NCBI GenBank assembly: GCA_035628915.1
Contig: DASPIW010000026.1
Location: 1-64,000 of the forward strand
From: JARBUG01 sp035628915
GTDB lineage: Bacteria > Bacillota > Sulfobacillia > Symbiobacteriales > Symbiobacteriaceae
Direction: 5' to 3'
Length of the DNA stretch: 64,000 nucleotides
Below, in pieces: positions 10,322-18,210 of this stretch. Under the pieces are notes generated by a model. It ran no database searches, was not told the origin of the DNA, and was given only the letters and a program-made list of their open reading frames with translations. Position 1 is the first letter of the stretch. Each line of letters begins with the position of its first letter. A program made the position numbers and the translations under genes.

Positions 10322-11968
10322 ATGCGCATCCAACACAACGTGTCCTCGATGAACGCTTGGCGCGGCCTCCTGAACGTGGCCGCTCAGTCGGAAACGAGCA
10401 TGGCCCGCCTCTCATCCGGCAACCGCATTAATAGTGCGGCCGATGACGCGGCAGGCCTGAGCATCTCGGAGCGCATGCGCTCACGGTTCATCAGCTACGC
10501 GCAGGCTACTCGTAACGCAGCCGACGGACTCTCCCTCGTTCAGACTGCGGATGCGACACTAGATGAAGTGCTGCAGCTGCTGCAGCGCGGCCGGGAACTC
10601 TCGCTCCAGGCGGCCAACGAAATCTATCAGCCCGACCAGAAACAGAGCATCCAAACAGAGATCAACCACATTCTCGCGGAAATCGACCGCATCGCTGATA
10701 CAGCGCAGTATAATGACATTCACCTGTTCGCCGGGGGCATGGGCGCCGGAACGATGGCCGCGAGCGTGACGGGCCTTCGATCAAGCTGGCTGGAGCAGGC
10801 TGAACAGGTGATCTCCACCTACTACGGAATTACCGGTGACGGTACGCCCCTAAACGTGGTCCTGACCCGCGGCGGGGGAGCCGGACCGGGTTGGATCACC
10901 GGAAATGTGGACATCGACGGCAAGTTGCGCGACATAAACCTCACGTTTGACATCGACGTGCTGGCCAACACCCCTGATGCCGACCGAATTGTCGCCCGTG
11001 CCATGACACAGGCGGTTCTGGCCCGCAACTCCAACTATGTAAGCCTCTCAAAGTGGTTCATTTCGGGAGCCAGCGACCTGATTGCGGGCGGCGACGACAT
11101 GCTGGCTGAGGTGCTGAACAACTACAGCGGGGCGGAGATCGTCAACACGATCGCTAACCCCTGGGCGGACGACAGCCTCCATCAGGCGTCGTCCTATCTG
11201 GCCCTCAAATACCTGAAGAGCCTGGCTGCTGCTGGCGGGGCGCAAATGAGCGATCCGATGACCTTTCTCGAGTGGGGCTTCGACCTGAACGCGGCGCTAT
11301 TGTTCACCATCGGCATGGATGAAGCCACTTTCATCAACGATTTCCTCCTCAATGGCGAAGCCTATCTTGATTCGCTCGTTGTGAGCGGTGAGCTGAGCGA
11401 CTTCGATGTCGGCGGTTTCAACAGCCTCGACTCAGCCGGCGTCATTCCCGACGGGGGGACCTATTCACTCAATCCGACGGCCAACTTTACCGTCAACTGG
11501 CATGGCATTGTGGAGGCCAACACCGAGTTCCGGCTCCACATAGGCACCAACGCGAGCGATTCCATCAGGGTGGTGCTGCCCCGGATCGGTCAGGCCACCC
11601 TTGACCTGCTGGGGATCGATGTGCTGACTGGTGCGGCGGACGCCATTGAGCGGTTTGGAAAGGCCATTTCCACGGTGACTTCGGCCCGTTCCGAGCTCGG
11701 CAGCACAGCCAACATGCTCGAACACACGATTAACTCCAACCGGGAGGCCGAGCTGTCCCTGCGCAGCAGCTACTCACGCATTCATGACGCGGACTATGCC
11801 AGGGAACTGCTGACGCTCACCAAGCAGCAGATTCTGGTGCAATCGAGCTCGTCAGTACTGGCGAAGGCAAACCGGCTGCGCGAGCATACGGCGTGGCTGC
11901 TCAGCGGGTTGAAGACATCCGGGCTGGGCGCCCTCTCCTCTTCCTTCCCTTCCCCCGCCCCGGCCTGA
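10322..11968 (+). CDS. Flagellin with a degenerate flagellinolysin-like central domain
   Basis: A 548-aa flagellin. The start is the ATG at 10322 behind GGAGGTG. N-terminal D0/D1 is canonical (MRIQHNVSSMNAWR, LSSGNRINSAADDAAGL, residues 1-150) and the C-terminal D0/D1 ends with SVLAKANRLREHTAWLL plus about 20 extra residues. The insert (about 155-400) resembles the gluzincin domain of flagellinolysins: an IVARAMTQAVLAR helix, KWFISGASDLIAGGDD 18 residues on, SSYLALKYLKSLAAAGG, and a late DFDVGGFNS...GVIPD region. Where the protease has HExxH and WFxEG, this protein has RAMTQ (226-230) and WFISG with Ser248, so it should bind no zinc. No other flagellar genes are in the window. Flagellin identity is certain; protease ancestry is from remembered family patterns. 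Confidence 0.93.
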   Translation: MRIQHNVSSMNAWRGLLNVAAQSETSMARLSSGNRINSAADDAAGLSISERMRSRFISYAQATRNAADGLSLVQTADATLDEVLQLLQRGRELSLQAANEIYQPDQKQSIQTEINHILAEIDRIADTAQYNDIHLFAGGMGAGTMAASVTGLRSSWLEQAEQVISTYYGITGDGTPLNVVLTRGGGAGPGWITGNVDIDGKLRDINLTFDIDVLANTPDADRIVARAMTQAVLARNSNYVSLSKWFISGASDLIAGGDDMLAEVLNNYSGAEIVNTIANPWADDSLHQASSYLALKYLKSLAAAGGAQMSDPMTFLEWGFDLNAALLFTIGMDEATFINDFLLNGEAYLDSLVVSGELSDFDVGGFNSLDSAGVIPDGGTYSLNPTANFTVNWHGIVEANTEFRLHIGTNASDSIRVVLPRIGQATLDLLGIDVLTGAADAIERFGKAISTVTSARSELGSTANMLEHTINSNREAELSLRSSYSRIHDADYARELLTLTKQQILVQSSSSVLAKANRLREHTAWLLSGLKTSGLGALSSSFPSPAPA

Positions 11969-11984
11969 CGGCTGAAACAGAGAT

Positions 11985-12023
11985 CCGCCCCGTACTCAAG
12001 CCGAGTACGGGGCGGTTGCTGTT
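11985..12023. terminator. Bidirectional terminator between flagellin and NO reductase genes
   Basis: CCGCCCCGTACTC (11985-11997) pairs perfectly with 12003-12015 across a 5-nt loop. It lies between two converging genes and is followed on the plus strand by a modest T-rich run. Confidence 0.8.
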
Positions 12024-12030
12024 ATGCCGA

Positions 12031-14370
12031 CTAGTCCGCAGCCTCGTCGTGGTTCACCTGGTGAACGACGATTGCCTCGCCCGTAGCCTTCTGCACGGGC
12101 CGCAGGTTGAGCAGACCCCGGAAGGTCAGGACGATCAGGGGCAGGATGCCGGGCACCAGGAAGACGGTGTCGGGCAGGGACCGGAGCCACATGAGCGTGT
12201 TGACCAGGGGCTTCTGGTAGAAGCTGTAGTCGCGGGCGACGTGGAAGCCGTGCTCGAAGCTCTCGAACATCTGCATGAAGCCGATGGGCATCAGGGTGAT
12301 CACGATCATGCCCATCAGGCCGATGTTCAGACCCCAGAAGGAGATCTTGACCGCCTTGTCGCTCCAGGCCTGCGGCTTGACGATGTTGCGTAGCACGTAC
12401 AGCAGCAGGGCGATGGCCAGCATGCCGTACACGCCCATCAGGGCGCCGTGGCCATGGGTCGGGGTTAGCCAGGAGCCATGCTGGAAGTAGCTGACGATCG
12501 GCAGGTTGATCAGGAAGCCGAGCAGACCGGCGCCGAACAGGTTCCAGAAGGCGGTGGCCACCAGGAACCAGAAGGTGCCGCGGTACGGGAAGTCGATGCC
12601 GCCCTGCTTCTGCATCTTGTACTGTTCATATGCCTCGACCATCAGCAGGGTCAGGGGGATCACTTCGAGGGCCGAGAAGACAGCGCCGAGGCCGATCCAC
12701 ATGTCGGGGGCGCCGATCCAGTAGTAGTGGTGACCGGTGCCCAGCACGCCGGAGCCGAGCAGGATGATCAGCTGGAAGTACAGAGCCCGGACGGTGGACT
12801 TGGCGGTGACCAGCTTCATGGCGACCATGAGGTAACCGATGATCACGACGGCAAAGACTTCAAACATGCCTTCCACCCACAGGTGGATGATCCACCAACG
12901 CCAGTAGTCGGCGTAGGTAATGCTCGTGTCGGGGTTGATGAAGAAGGCGAAGCCGTAGAAGAGCGGGATGCCGATGGACGTGTAAAGGAGCAGGTGGATC
13001 AGGCCGCCCTTGTCGGTCTCTTTCTTGAGGGCGCCCCGCAGGCCGCGCCACAGGATGAAGAGCCAGATGCCCAGGCCGGCGACGAGGAGGATCTGCCAGA
13101 TGCGGCCCAGTTCAAGGTATTCCCAGCCCTGGTGGCCAAACCACCACCACATGTTTCCGAGGTAGCCCTTGGCACCGAGCCACTGACCGGTCAGCGAGCC
13201 GCCGACCACCACGACGAGCGCCCAGAAGAGGATGTCGATCAGCATGCCCTGGCCCTTGGGCTCCTCACCGGCGATGGCCGGAGCGGCGTAGAGGCCCATG
13301 GCGAGCCAGGCGGTGGCGATCCAGAAGACCGCCAGCTGCAGGTGCCAGCCCTTGGCGATGTTGAACGGCAGAATCCTGGGCAGGTCGAAGCCGTAGAAGC
13401 TGGAGCCTTCGGCGTAGTAGTGGGCCAGCACGCCGCCGAGCAGCGACTGGACCAGGAAGAGCAGCGTGACCACCAGCAGGTACTTGCCGAGCTTCCGCTG
13501 GCCGGGAGTGACCTGGAGCTTGCTCAGGTCAAACTTCGGGAAGGTAACATAGCTCTGCTCCATCTCCAGCTTCCACTTCTTCTGCGCCCAGAGAATGGCG
13601 GCGAGACCGGCGATGAGTAGGGCGACGGAAAGGGCACTCCAGTAGATGGCGCCATACGTTGCGCTGTTGCCGGCGGCCGGGTTATACGGCCAGTTGTTGG
13701 TGTAAGAGTAGCTCAGGCCGGGCCGGTTGGCGGCAGAAAGCCAGGCGGTCCAGGCGAAGAAGTCGCTGATCTGGCGAATCTGGTCGCCTTCCGCCACATA
13801 GGAACGACCGGTGGCAGGCATATGCGCTTCGGAAATCGTGCCGGCAGGCAGCGAGGCCTTGATGTCGCCGTTGACGAAGTAGTCGCGGTAATGCGTGCGG
13901 ATTGCCTCAAGGCCCTTGACCTGGCCTTCGGTCAGCGTCAGGGTCTTTTTCGATTCATCGTACCGGTTGGTCTTCAGGTCGGACTTGGTTTTTGCGTCGG
14001 CACCGGCCTTCTGTTCTTCGGGCAGGTCGCCATAGGACTTGCCGTAGAGCTTCTGGGCCCAATATTCCTGGAGAGTGACTGTCATGATGTTGAGCGCTTC
14101 GGCCGTGTAGTCCGGGCCGAGGTAGGAGCCGTGACCGAGCACGGTGCCATAGTCCATGAGCCCGTACTTCTGATAGACGGCCTGACCGCCCTTGATCTGC
14201 GCCTGCGTGGTCAGGACGGTGCCGTCGGGGCCCACAACCTGTTCAGGGATCGGTGCCTGGTTCTGGTAGATCCAGCCGCCGCCCACCAGCATGACCGTAA
14301 ACGCCAGCAGCATCGTGACAAGCAGCACGTGTTTGAGCAGCTTGTTGGGCGTTCCCTTTGCGTCGTTCAT
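12031..14370 (-). CDS. norZ: Quinol-dependent nitric oxide reductase (qNOR, single subunit)
   Basis: Reduces 2 NO to N2O with quinol at the cytoplasmic membrane. The 779-aa length matches the one-chain qNOR/NorZ type, a fusion of NorC-like and NorB-like parts. After one N-terminal membrane helix an extracytoplasmic domain (about 40-215) carries GPDGTVLTTQAQIKGGQAVY and VLGHGSYLGPDYTA; it shows no CxxCH heme motif, as expected for qNOR. The rest is a 12-helix oxidase-like core with HLWVEGMFEVFAVV, TGHHYYWIGAPDMW and HGHGALMGVYGM, which supply heme/iron-ligand histidines and the NOR-type glutamates. The ATG at 14370 follows CAGGAGG by 8 nt. It stands alone, with CRP-type palindromes upstream. 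Role: NO detoxification or denitrification. Confidence 0.95.
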   Translation of the reverse strand: MNDAKGTPNKLLKHVLLVTMLLAFTVMLVGGGWIYQNQAPIPEQVVGPDGTVLTTQAQIKGGQAVYQKYGLMDYGTVLGHGSYLGPDYTAEALNIMTVTLQEYWAQKLYGKSYGDLPEEQKAGADAKTKSDLKTNRYDESKKTLTLTEGQVKGLEAIRTHYRDYFVNGDIKASLPAGTISEAHMPATGRSYVAEGDQIRQISDFFAWTAWLSAANRPGLSYSYTNNWPYNPAAGNSATYGAIYWSALSVALLIAGLAAILWAQKKWKLEMEQSYVTFPKFDLSKLQVTPGQRKLGKYLLVVTLLFLVQSLLGGVLAHYYAEGSSFYGFDLPRILPFNIAKGWHLQLAVFWIATAWLAMGLYAAPAIAGEEPKGQGMLIDILFWALVVVVGGSLTGQWLGAKGYLGNMWWWFGHQGWEYLELGRIWQILLVAGLGIWLFILWRGLRGALKKETDKGGLIHLLLYTSIGIPLFYGFAFFINPDTSITYADYWRWWIIHLWVEGMFEVFAVVIIGYLMVAMKLVTAKSTVRALYFQLIILLGSGVLGTGHHYYWIGAPDMWIGLGAVFSALEVIPLTLLMVEAYEQYKMQKQGGIDFPYRGTFWFLVATAFWNLFGAGLLGFLINLPIVSYFQHGSWLTPTHGHGALMGVYGMLAIALLLYVLRNIVKPQAWSDKAVKISFWGLNIGLMGMIVITLMPIGFMQMFESFEHGFHVARDYSFYQKPLVNTLMWLRSLPDTVFLVPGILPLIVLTFRGLLNLRPVQKATGEAIVVHQVNHDEAAD

Positions 14371-14463
14371 TTGCCCAGCCTCCTGATTCAATACTTCGGT
14401 CCCATCGCCTTCATAGTACCGAAAGTCAGGGCTGGGCAAGTTGTGCTTACGCACAAGGACAAC

Positions 14464-14502
14464 GTGATAGTTCTCACATGCCCTGATGTGACGCGCGTCA
14501 CA
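14464..14502. promoter_or_regulatory. Two tandem CRP/FNR-family palindromes upstream of norZ
   Basis: TGTGACGCGCGTCACA (14487-14502) is a perfect 5-6-5 palindrome identical to the CRP half-site consensus. A second site, GTGA-N6-TCAC, lies at 14464-14477. Centres are 24 bp apart. If TACTAT at 14413-14418 (minus) is the norZ -10 box, they centre roughly 60-65 and 85-90 bp upstream of the start. They could also serve the divergent gene at 14597. Confidence 0.65.
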
Positions 14503-14596
14503 GCAGTACGCTGCCAGAAAAAATGAGTCTTCAATGTAGCTTTACTAAAATCCGGAAGCGATAATAATTCCATCCAACGACCTGGGAGGCGGTTCC

Positions 14597-15724
14597 ATGC
14601 GTAAGGTGGCAAAGGCCGTGGTCTGTCTGCTGTTGCTGGGGCTTGCGGCAGCGCTGATGGGTGCAACTCCGGCAGACCGCCGGGGCTATGTGGGGGGCAG
14701 ATTCGCCCTGGAACTGGACGGCGTTGTGGTGGGATGGCTCTTTAGCGCTGATGGCGGCTATGCGACTTCAGAGGTGGTGACCGAGTGGTTTGGGCCGGGC
14801 ATGGCCAAAAAGCACCTCGCGGGCGTCAAGTATGAAGACATTACCATCACAGCGGGGGCGGGGATGTCGAAGGCCTTCTACGACTGGATTTCCAGCACCC
14901 TCGCCGGAAGCTATCCCCGGAAAAACGGGGCCATTATCGCCGTAAGCTTCGACTCAAAGGAGACATCCCGCCTGGAGTTCAGCAATGCTTTGATTACGGA
15001 GATTGGTATGCCGGCGCTTGATGCCGCCAGCAAGGACGCAGCCAAGATGACCATCAAGTTCACGCCCGAGCGGACCCGACTGAGAAAGTCCGCGGGAGAG
15101 CGCGTGAAGTTGCCTGGGGATTTTTCCAAGCAAAAGACGTGGCTGCCCTCGAACTTCCGCCTGAGGATCGACGGGCTGGAACAGGCGACAAGCCGCGTGA
15201 ATAAGATCGAAGCGATCACAATCAAGCAAAAGGTGATCGAAAACGCCGTCGGTTTTGCACGGGATTACGAGAAGGAGCCCGCCAGCGTGGAGATTCCCAA
15301 CCTGGTGATCACTTTCCCCGAATCCCACGCCGACAGCTTTTACGACTGGCACCAGGATTTCGTGATCAGTGGCAACAACGGGGAAGGGAAAGAGAAGAGC
15401 GGGACCCTTGAGTACTTGAGTCCGGACTTGAAAGAGGTGCTGTTCCGCCTGGAGTTCCACAACCTCGGCATTTTCAAGCTGGCGCCCGACAAGGTGGAGT
15501 CCGGTGCGGAACAGATTCGGCGCGTGAAAGCGGAGATGTACTGTGAGGACATGTCGTTCTCCGTGGGGTCCGCAATGATCAAATCGGCGCCGCAGCAGGT
15601 TCCGGCGCCGCCCGCGACGGAGCAGGACCCGGAGCCGAAGCCGAAGTCAAAGCCTAAGCCGAAGCCCCAGCCCGAGCCGGAGTTGCCCGCCAACACCGCC
15701 CGGATTGGTGCGACCGCTCTCTAA
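14597..15724 (+). CDS. Secreted protein with two phage tail-tube (T4 gp19-like) domains
   Basis: 375 aa. An N-terminal signal peptide (MRKVAKAVVCLLLLGLAAAL, cleavage near residue 22) precedes a domain at 30-165 with signatures of gp19-like tail-tube proteins: FALELDGVVVGWLFSADGG, KYEDITITAGAGMSK, FYDWI, RKNGAI, SRLEFSNALITEIGMPALD and KFTPE. A second related domain spans about 180-330 (FRLRIDGLEQATSRVNKIEAI, SFYDWHQDFVI, LEFHNLGIF). The tail is rich in Pro, Lys and Glu. GGGAGG precedes the ATG and a terminator follows. Tube proteins normally assemble in the cytoplasm inside contractile devices, so export of a double-domain version is odd. No sheath, baseplate or spike genes are nearby. The fold call is good; role unknown. 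Confidence 0.8.
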   Translation: MRKVAKAVVCLLLLGLAAALMGATPADRRGYVGGRFALELDGVVVGWLFSADGGYATSEVVTEWFGPGMAKKHLAGVKYEDITITAGAGMSKAFYDWISSTLAGSYPRKNGAIIAVSFDSKETSRLEFSNALITEIGMPALDAASKDAAKMTIKFTPERTRLRKSAGERVKLPGDFSKQKTWLPSNFRLRIDGLEQATSRVNKIEAITIKQKVIENAVGFARDYEKEPASVEIPNLVITFPESHADSFYDWHQDFVISGNNGEGKEKSGTLEYLSPDLKEVLFRLEFHNLGIFKLAPDKVESGAEQIRRVKAEMYCEDMSFSVGSAMIKSAPQQVPAPPATEQDPEPKPKSKPKPKPQPEPELPANTARIGATAL

Positions 15725-15734
15725 CTGCATGCGC

Positions 15735-15768
15735 AAGGCCTGCCGGACATAACCGGCAGGCCTTTTTT
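15735..15768 (+). terminator. Rho-independent terminator
   Basis: AAGGCCTGCCGG (15735-15746), 6-nt loop, perfect complement 15753-15764, then a T run. It ends the tail-tube-like gene. Confidence 0.9.
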
Positions 15769-15817
15769 GAAACCCAGGGCGCCTGGGGGCGGTCCATAAG
15801 GTAAAGAGGTGTTCGCT

Positions 15818-16993
15818 ATGCCACAACAATTGGGTCTTGCGCTGCTGGCGGCGACCTGCCTGCTCGCAGGGTGCAGCCAGGCGCCGGTCCCAACGCCCGC
15901 GCCCCTGCCACCCGAGGCGAGCCAGATTGCCCATGCCGCTGCCCGCTGGCGCTACAGCGCCCTTGACTTCCGTGATGAGCTGCACGGGTGGATCGCGCTG
16001 ACCGACGGTGGCGCGGGCCCCGGTGCGGTCATTCGGTCCGCTGACGGCGGTATCACGTGGCTCCGGACGGGCGCCCCGGCGTTTGACATCGGCGCCCTCC
16101 GCTTTACGGATGAGGCTCACGGCACCGCCCTCGGCACCTCACTGAACTGCCGTACCAAAGGGACCGGCTGTACCCTGATAATCGCCGGCACGGCGGACAG
16201 CGGAGCCACCTGGGAAACGCGGTTCAGCCATGCGCTGGCGGATGGCACCAATGATCATGCGCCGGTATTGGAGTTTCTAAACGGCGGCACGGGGTACGCG
16301 CTCTACGTTGGCAGCCGTGAGAGCGTGCTGGTGATGACCGCCGATGCGGGACAGTCCTGGCAAAGCCTGCCCTCCCCGGCGCCGGGGTGGAACATCATGT
16401 CCGCCGCTTTTGCCAATGCGAACCTGGGGTGGGTGCTCGCCAGGGAATGCACGGCCGCCGGCGAACAGGACCAATGCCGGTACGCCGTCTTTGCGACCGA
16501 GGACGGCGGCAAGCGGTGGGTGCAGCAGCTCGCTTTGCCTGACGGGCGCCGGATCCGCCCGGGCAGCATGAGCTTCGTCGATGCCCGCCACGGCTGGCTT
16601 TATCCGACCGCACCGACCGCAGGCTGCTCGCTAAGCGGCTGTGCCGGGCCGATCTACCGCACCGAAGACGGGGGCAAGACGTGGGGAGAGATTTCATGGG
16701 CGGGCGCCCGGGATTATGCCGGGTTTGCCCTGTCGGTCCGGTTCGTAAGCCACGACCGGGGCTGGATGCTGATCAGCGGGGGTACTTCCAGCGGCATTGG
16801 CACAACGGCGGACGGCGGCATGACCTGGACTCGCTATCTTTTGGAAGGGCTGCAGGACGTGCAGATGCTCTCAGCACCTTCAGCGGAGGTTGCCTGGGCC
16901 GTGGGTGCCGGTCCCGGTGGGGCGGCGGTGCTCGTGAAGACAGTGGACGGCGGAAAGACGTGGACCCCGGTGCCCGTCCCCCAACTAGATTAG
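15818..16993 (+). CDS. YCF48/BNR-repeat lipoprotein
   Basis: 391 aa. The ATG at 15818 follows AGAGGTG; an in-frame GTG nine bases upstream is too close to it. The lipoprotein signal has LAGC at the lipobox (MPQQLGLALLAATCLLAGC). The mature part is a beta-propeller with repeated Asp-box motifs: SADGGITW, TADSGATWETR, TADAGQSWQSL, TEDGGKRWV, TEDGGKTWGE, TADGGMTWTR, VDGGKTWTP. The pattern resembles YCF48-like and sialidase/BNR repeats, which usually act as binding or assembly platforms. It is expected to be membrane-anchored outside the cell. The next gene starts 12 bp downstream, so the two are probably co-transcribed. No catalytic function can be argued. Confidence 0.85.
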   Translation: MPQQLGLALLAATCLLAGCSQAPVPTPAPLPPEASQIAHAAARWRYSALDFRDELHGWIALTDGGAGPGAVIRSADGGITWLRTGAPAFDIGALRFTDEAHGTALGTSLNCRTKGTGCTLIIAGTADSGATWETRFSHALADGTNDHAPVLEFLNGGTGYALYVGSRESVLVMTADAGQSWQSLPSPAPGWNIMSAAFANANLGWVLARECTAAGEQDQCRYAVFATEDGGKRWVQQLALPDGRRIRPGSMSFVDARHGWLYPTAPTAGCSLSGCAGPIYRTEDGGKTWGEISWAGARDYAGFALSVRFVSHDRGWMLISGGTSSGIGTTADGGMTWTRYLLEGLQDVQMLSAPSAEVAWAVGAGPGGAAVLVKTVDGGKTWTPVPVPQLD

Positions 16994-17005
16994 GAGGGAC
17001 TGCTC

Positions 17006-17344
17006 TTGAACAAAGCGTTAGTTTCCATGGCGGCGGCTCTGGTCGGCGTGCTGCCCGGTTTCTTCCTGGTGTTTCACTCGGTTTTTGCCGATTCGTCCTC
17101 GACGTCCGAGCGGCTGGTTGCTCTGCTGTTGATTGCCGCCGCATACGGCCTGTTGGGAGCTGTATTCGGCTTCTTCGCCGGCTCATGGCGGGTGGGAGTC
17201 TGGCTGGCTTTCCCCGCACTCGTGATGGTAGCGCTATACTCGCTGAAGGAGTACCAGCACTTGCTGCTGCACGTGGCGACGGGGGCCGTGACCCTGGCTG
17301 CCGCCTGCGGCGGCGCCCGGGCCGGGGCGCACCTCCGGCGATGA
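17006..17344 (+). CDS. Small hydrophobic membrane protein
   Basis: 112 aa with a TTG start preceded by AGGAGGG. About four hydrophobic segments are visible: residues 8-28, 40-60, 65-82 and 90-105. No catalytic motif is recognised. It lies 12 bp after the YCF48-like lipoprotein gene and is followed by a hairpin. Unknown function; a partner of the lipoprotein is possible from spacing alone. Confidence 0.75.
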   Translation: MNKALVSMAAALVGVLPGFFLVFHSVFADSSSTSERLVALLLIAAAYGLLGAVFGFFAGSWRVGVWLAFPALVMVALYSLKEYQHLLLHVATGAVTLAAACGGARAGAHLRR

Positions 17345-17351
17345 TATGAAA

Positions 17352-17380
17352 GGGCCTGCCGGATGTGCTCCGGCAGGCCC
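17352..17380. terminator. Bidirectional terminator
   Basis: GGGCCTGCCGGA (17352-17363) pairs perfectly with 17369-17380 between converging genes. The stem core GGCCTGCCGG is the same as in the terminator at 15735. Confidence 0.75.
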
Positions 17381-17397
17381 CGCTTCATGTGTGTCGC

Positions 17398-18138
17398 TTA
17401 CTGAATCTCGAAGGTGACGGAGACCGAGGCGGAATACTCCGTGGTGCCGCCGAAGACCGGTGCGGCAGGGGAGGCGGCCATTTCGGCCTTAGCGTAGGAG
17501 ATGCTGGCGGGGGAGTCGTACATGACCGGGCCGCGTCCGCCGTCCATGACGTTAATGCGGTAGACGCCCACGACCTTGACGCCGAGCTTATCGGCCACCC
17601 GTTCGGCCTTGGCCTTGGCATCTGCGATGGCGAGATCCAGCGCCTCGTCGACCAGCTTGTCCGTGTCCTTGATGGAGAAACTGACGCCCTGCAGCTGGTT
17701 GGCGCCGGCATTGACGCCCACCTGAATCAGGTCGGCGACCTTCTTGAGGTCATGGGTAGTAACGGTGAGGGTGTTGGTCACCCGGTAGCCCTTAAACAGG
17801 CGGCCGTTCTGGGTGTAGTCGTACTCCTCGTTCAGGGTGAACATGCCGGTCTGGAGGTCGTCTTCCTTGACACCGGCGTTCTTGAACGCCTCCGCAACCT
17901 TGTCCATGGACGTGCCCATATTGCCGTAGGCCGTTGCAGCATTCGCTTCAATCGCTGTGAATCCGATGCGAATCTGGGCTGTGTCGTACTTGACGGTGAG
18001 CTTGCCCGTACCCGTCACGTCCAGCGTGCGCTGGATGGGCGCCTGGGTCTCGGCAAGGGTCGTTTCGGGGCGGAACATGGTGACCGCCAGGGCAAAAGCG
18101 CTCAACACGAACAGGGCGATCCATCCGATGCGACGCAT
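17398..18138 (-). CDS. SIMPL-domain (DUF541) exported protein
   Basis: 246 aa from the ATG at 18138 behind GAGGAG; a GTG nine bases earlier is less well placed. A hydrophobic N-terminal segment (about residues 4-22) serves as signal or anchor. The body is SIMPL-like: RTLDVTGTGKLTVKYDTAQI, VAEAFKNAGVKEDDLQT, YRVTNTLTVTTHDL, and the helix DEALDLAIADAKAKAERVAD. Members of the family in other bacteria are periplasmic or surface proteins with roles in oxidative stress or envelope assembly. The gene stands alone after the purine block, transcribed in the same direction. Family call is firm, role unknown. Confidence 0.88.
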   Translation of the reverse strand: MRRIGWIALFVLSAFALAVTMFRPETTLAETQAPIQRTLDVTGTGKLTVKYDTAQIRIGFTAIEANAATAYGNMGTSMDKVAEAFKNAGVKEDDLQTGMFTLNEEYDYTQNGRLFKGYRVTNTLTVTTHDLKKVADLIQVGVNAGANQLQGVSFSIKDTDKLVDEALDLAIADAKAKAERVADKLGVKVVGVYRINVMDGGRGPVMYDSPASISYAKAEMAASPAAPVFGGTTEYSASVSVTFEIQ

Positions 18139-18210
18139 GACAACCACTCCTCTTGTGTGTGTCCATCTGTTCGCAAGAATGGACGAGAGTGGCTGCGTTT
18201 CGGTTTCAAC

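Noticed and set aside
12478..13620. 380-codon plus-strand frame opposite the NO reductase gene
   Set aside because: No start signals and no recognisable domain; shadow of a GC-rich gene.
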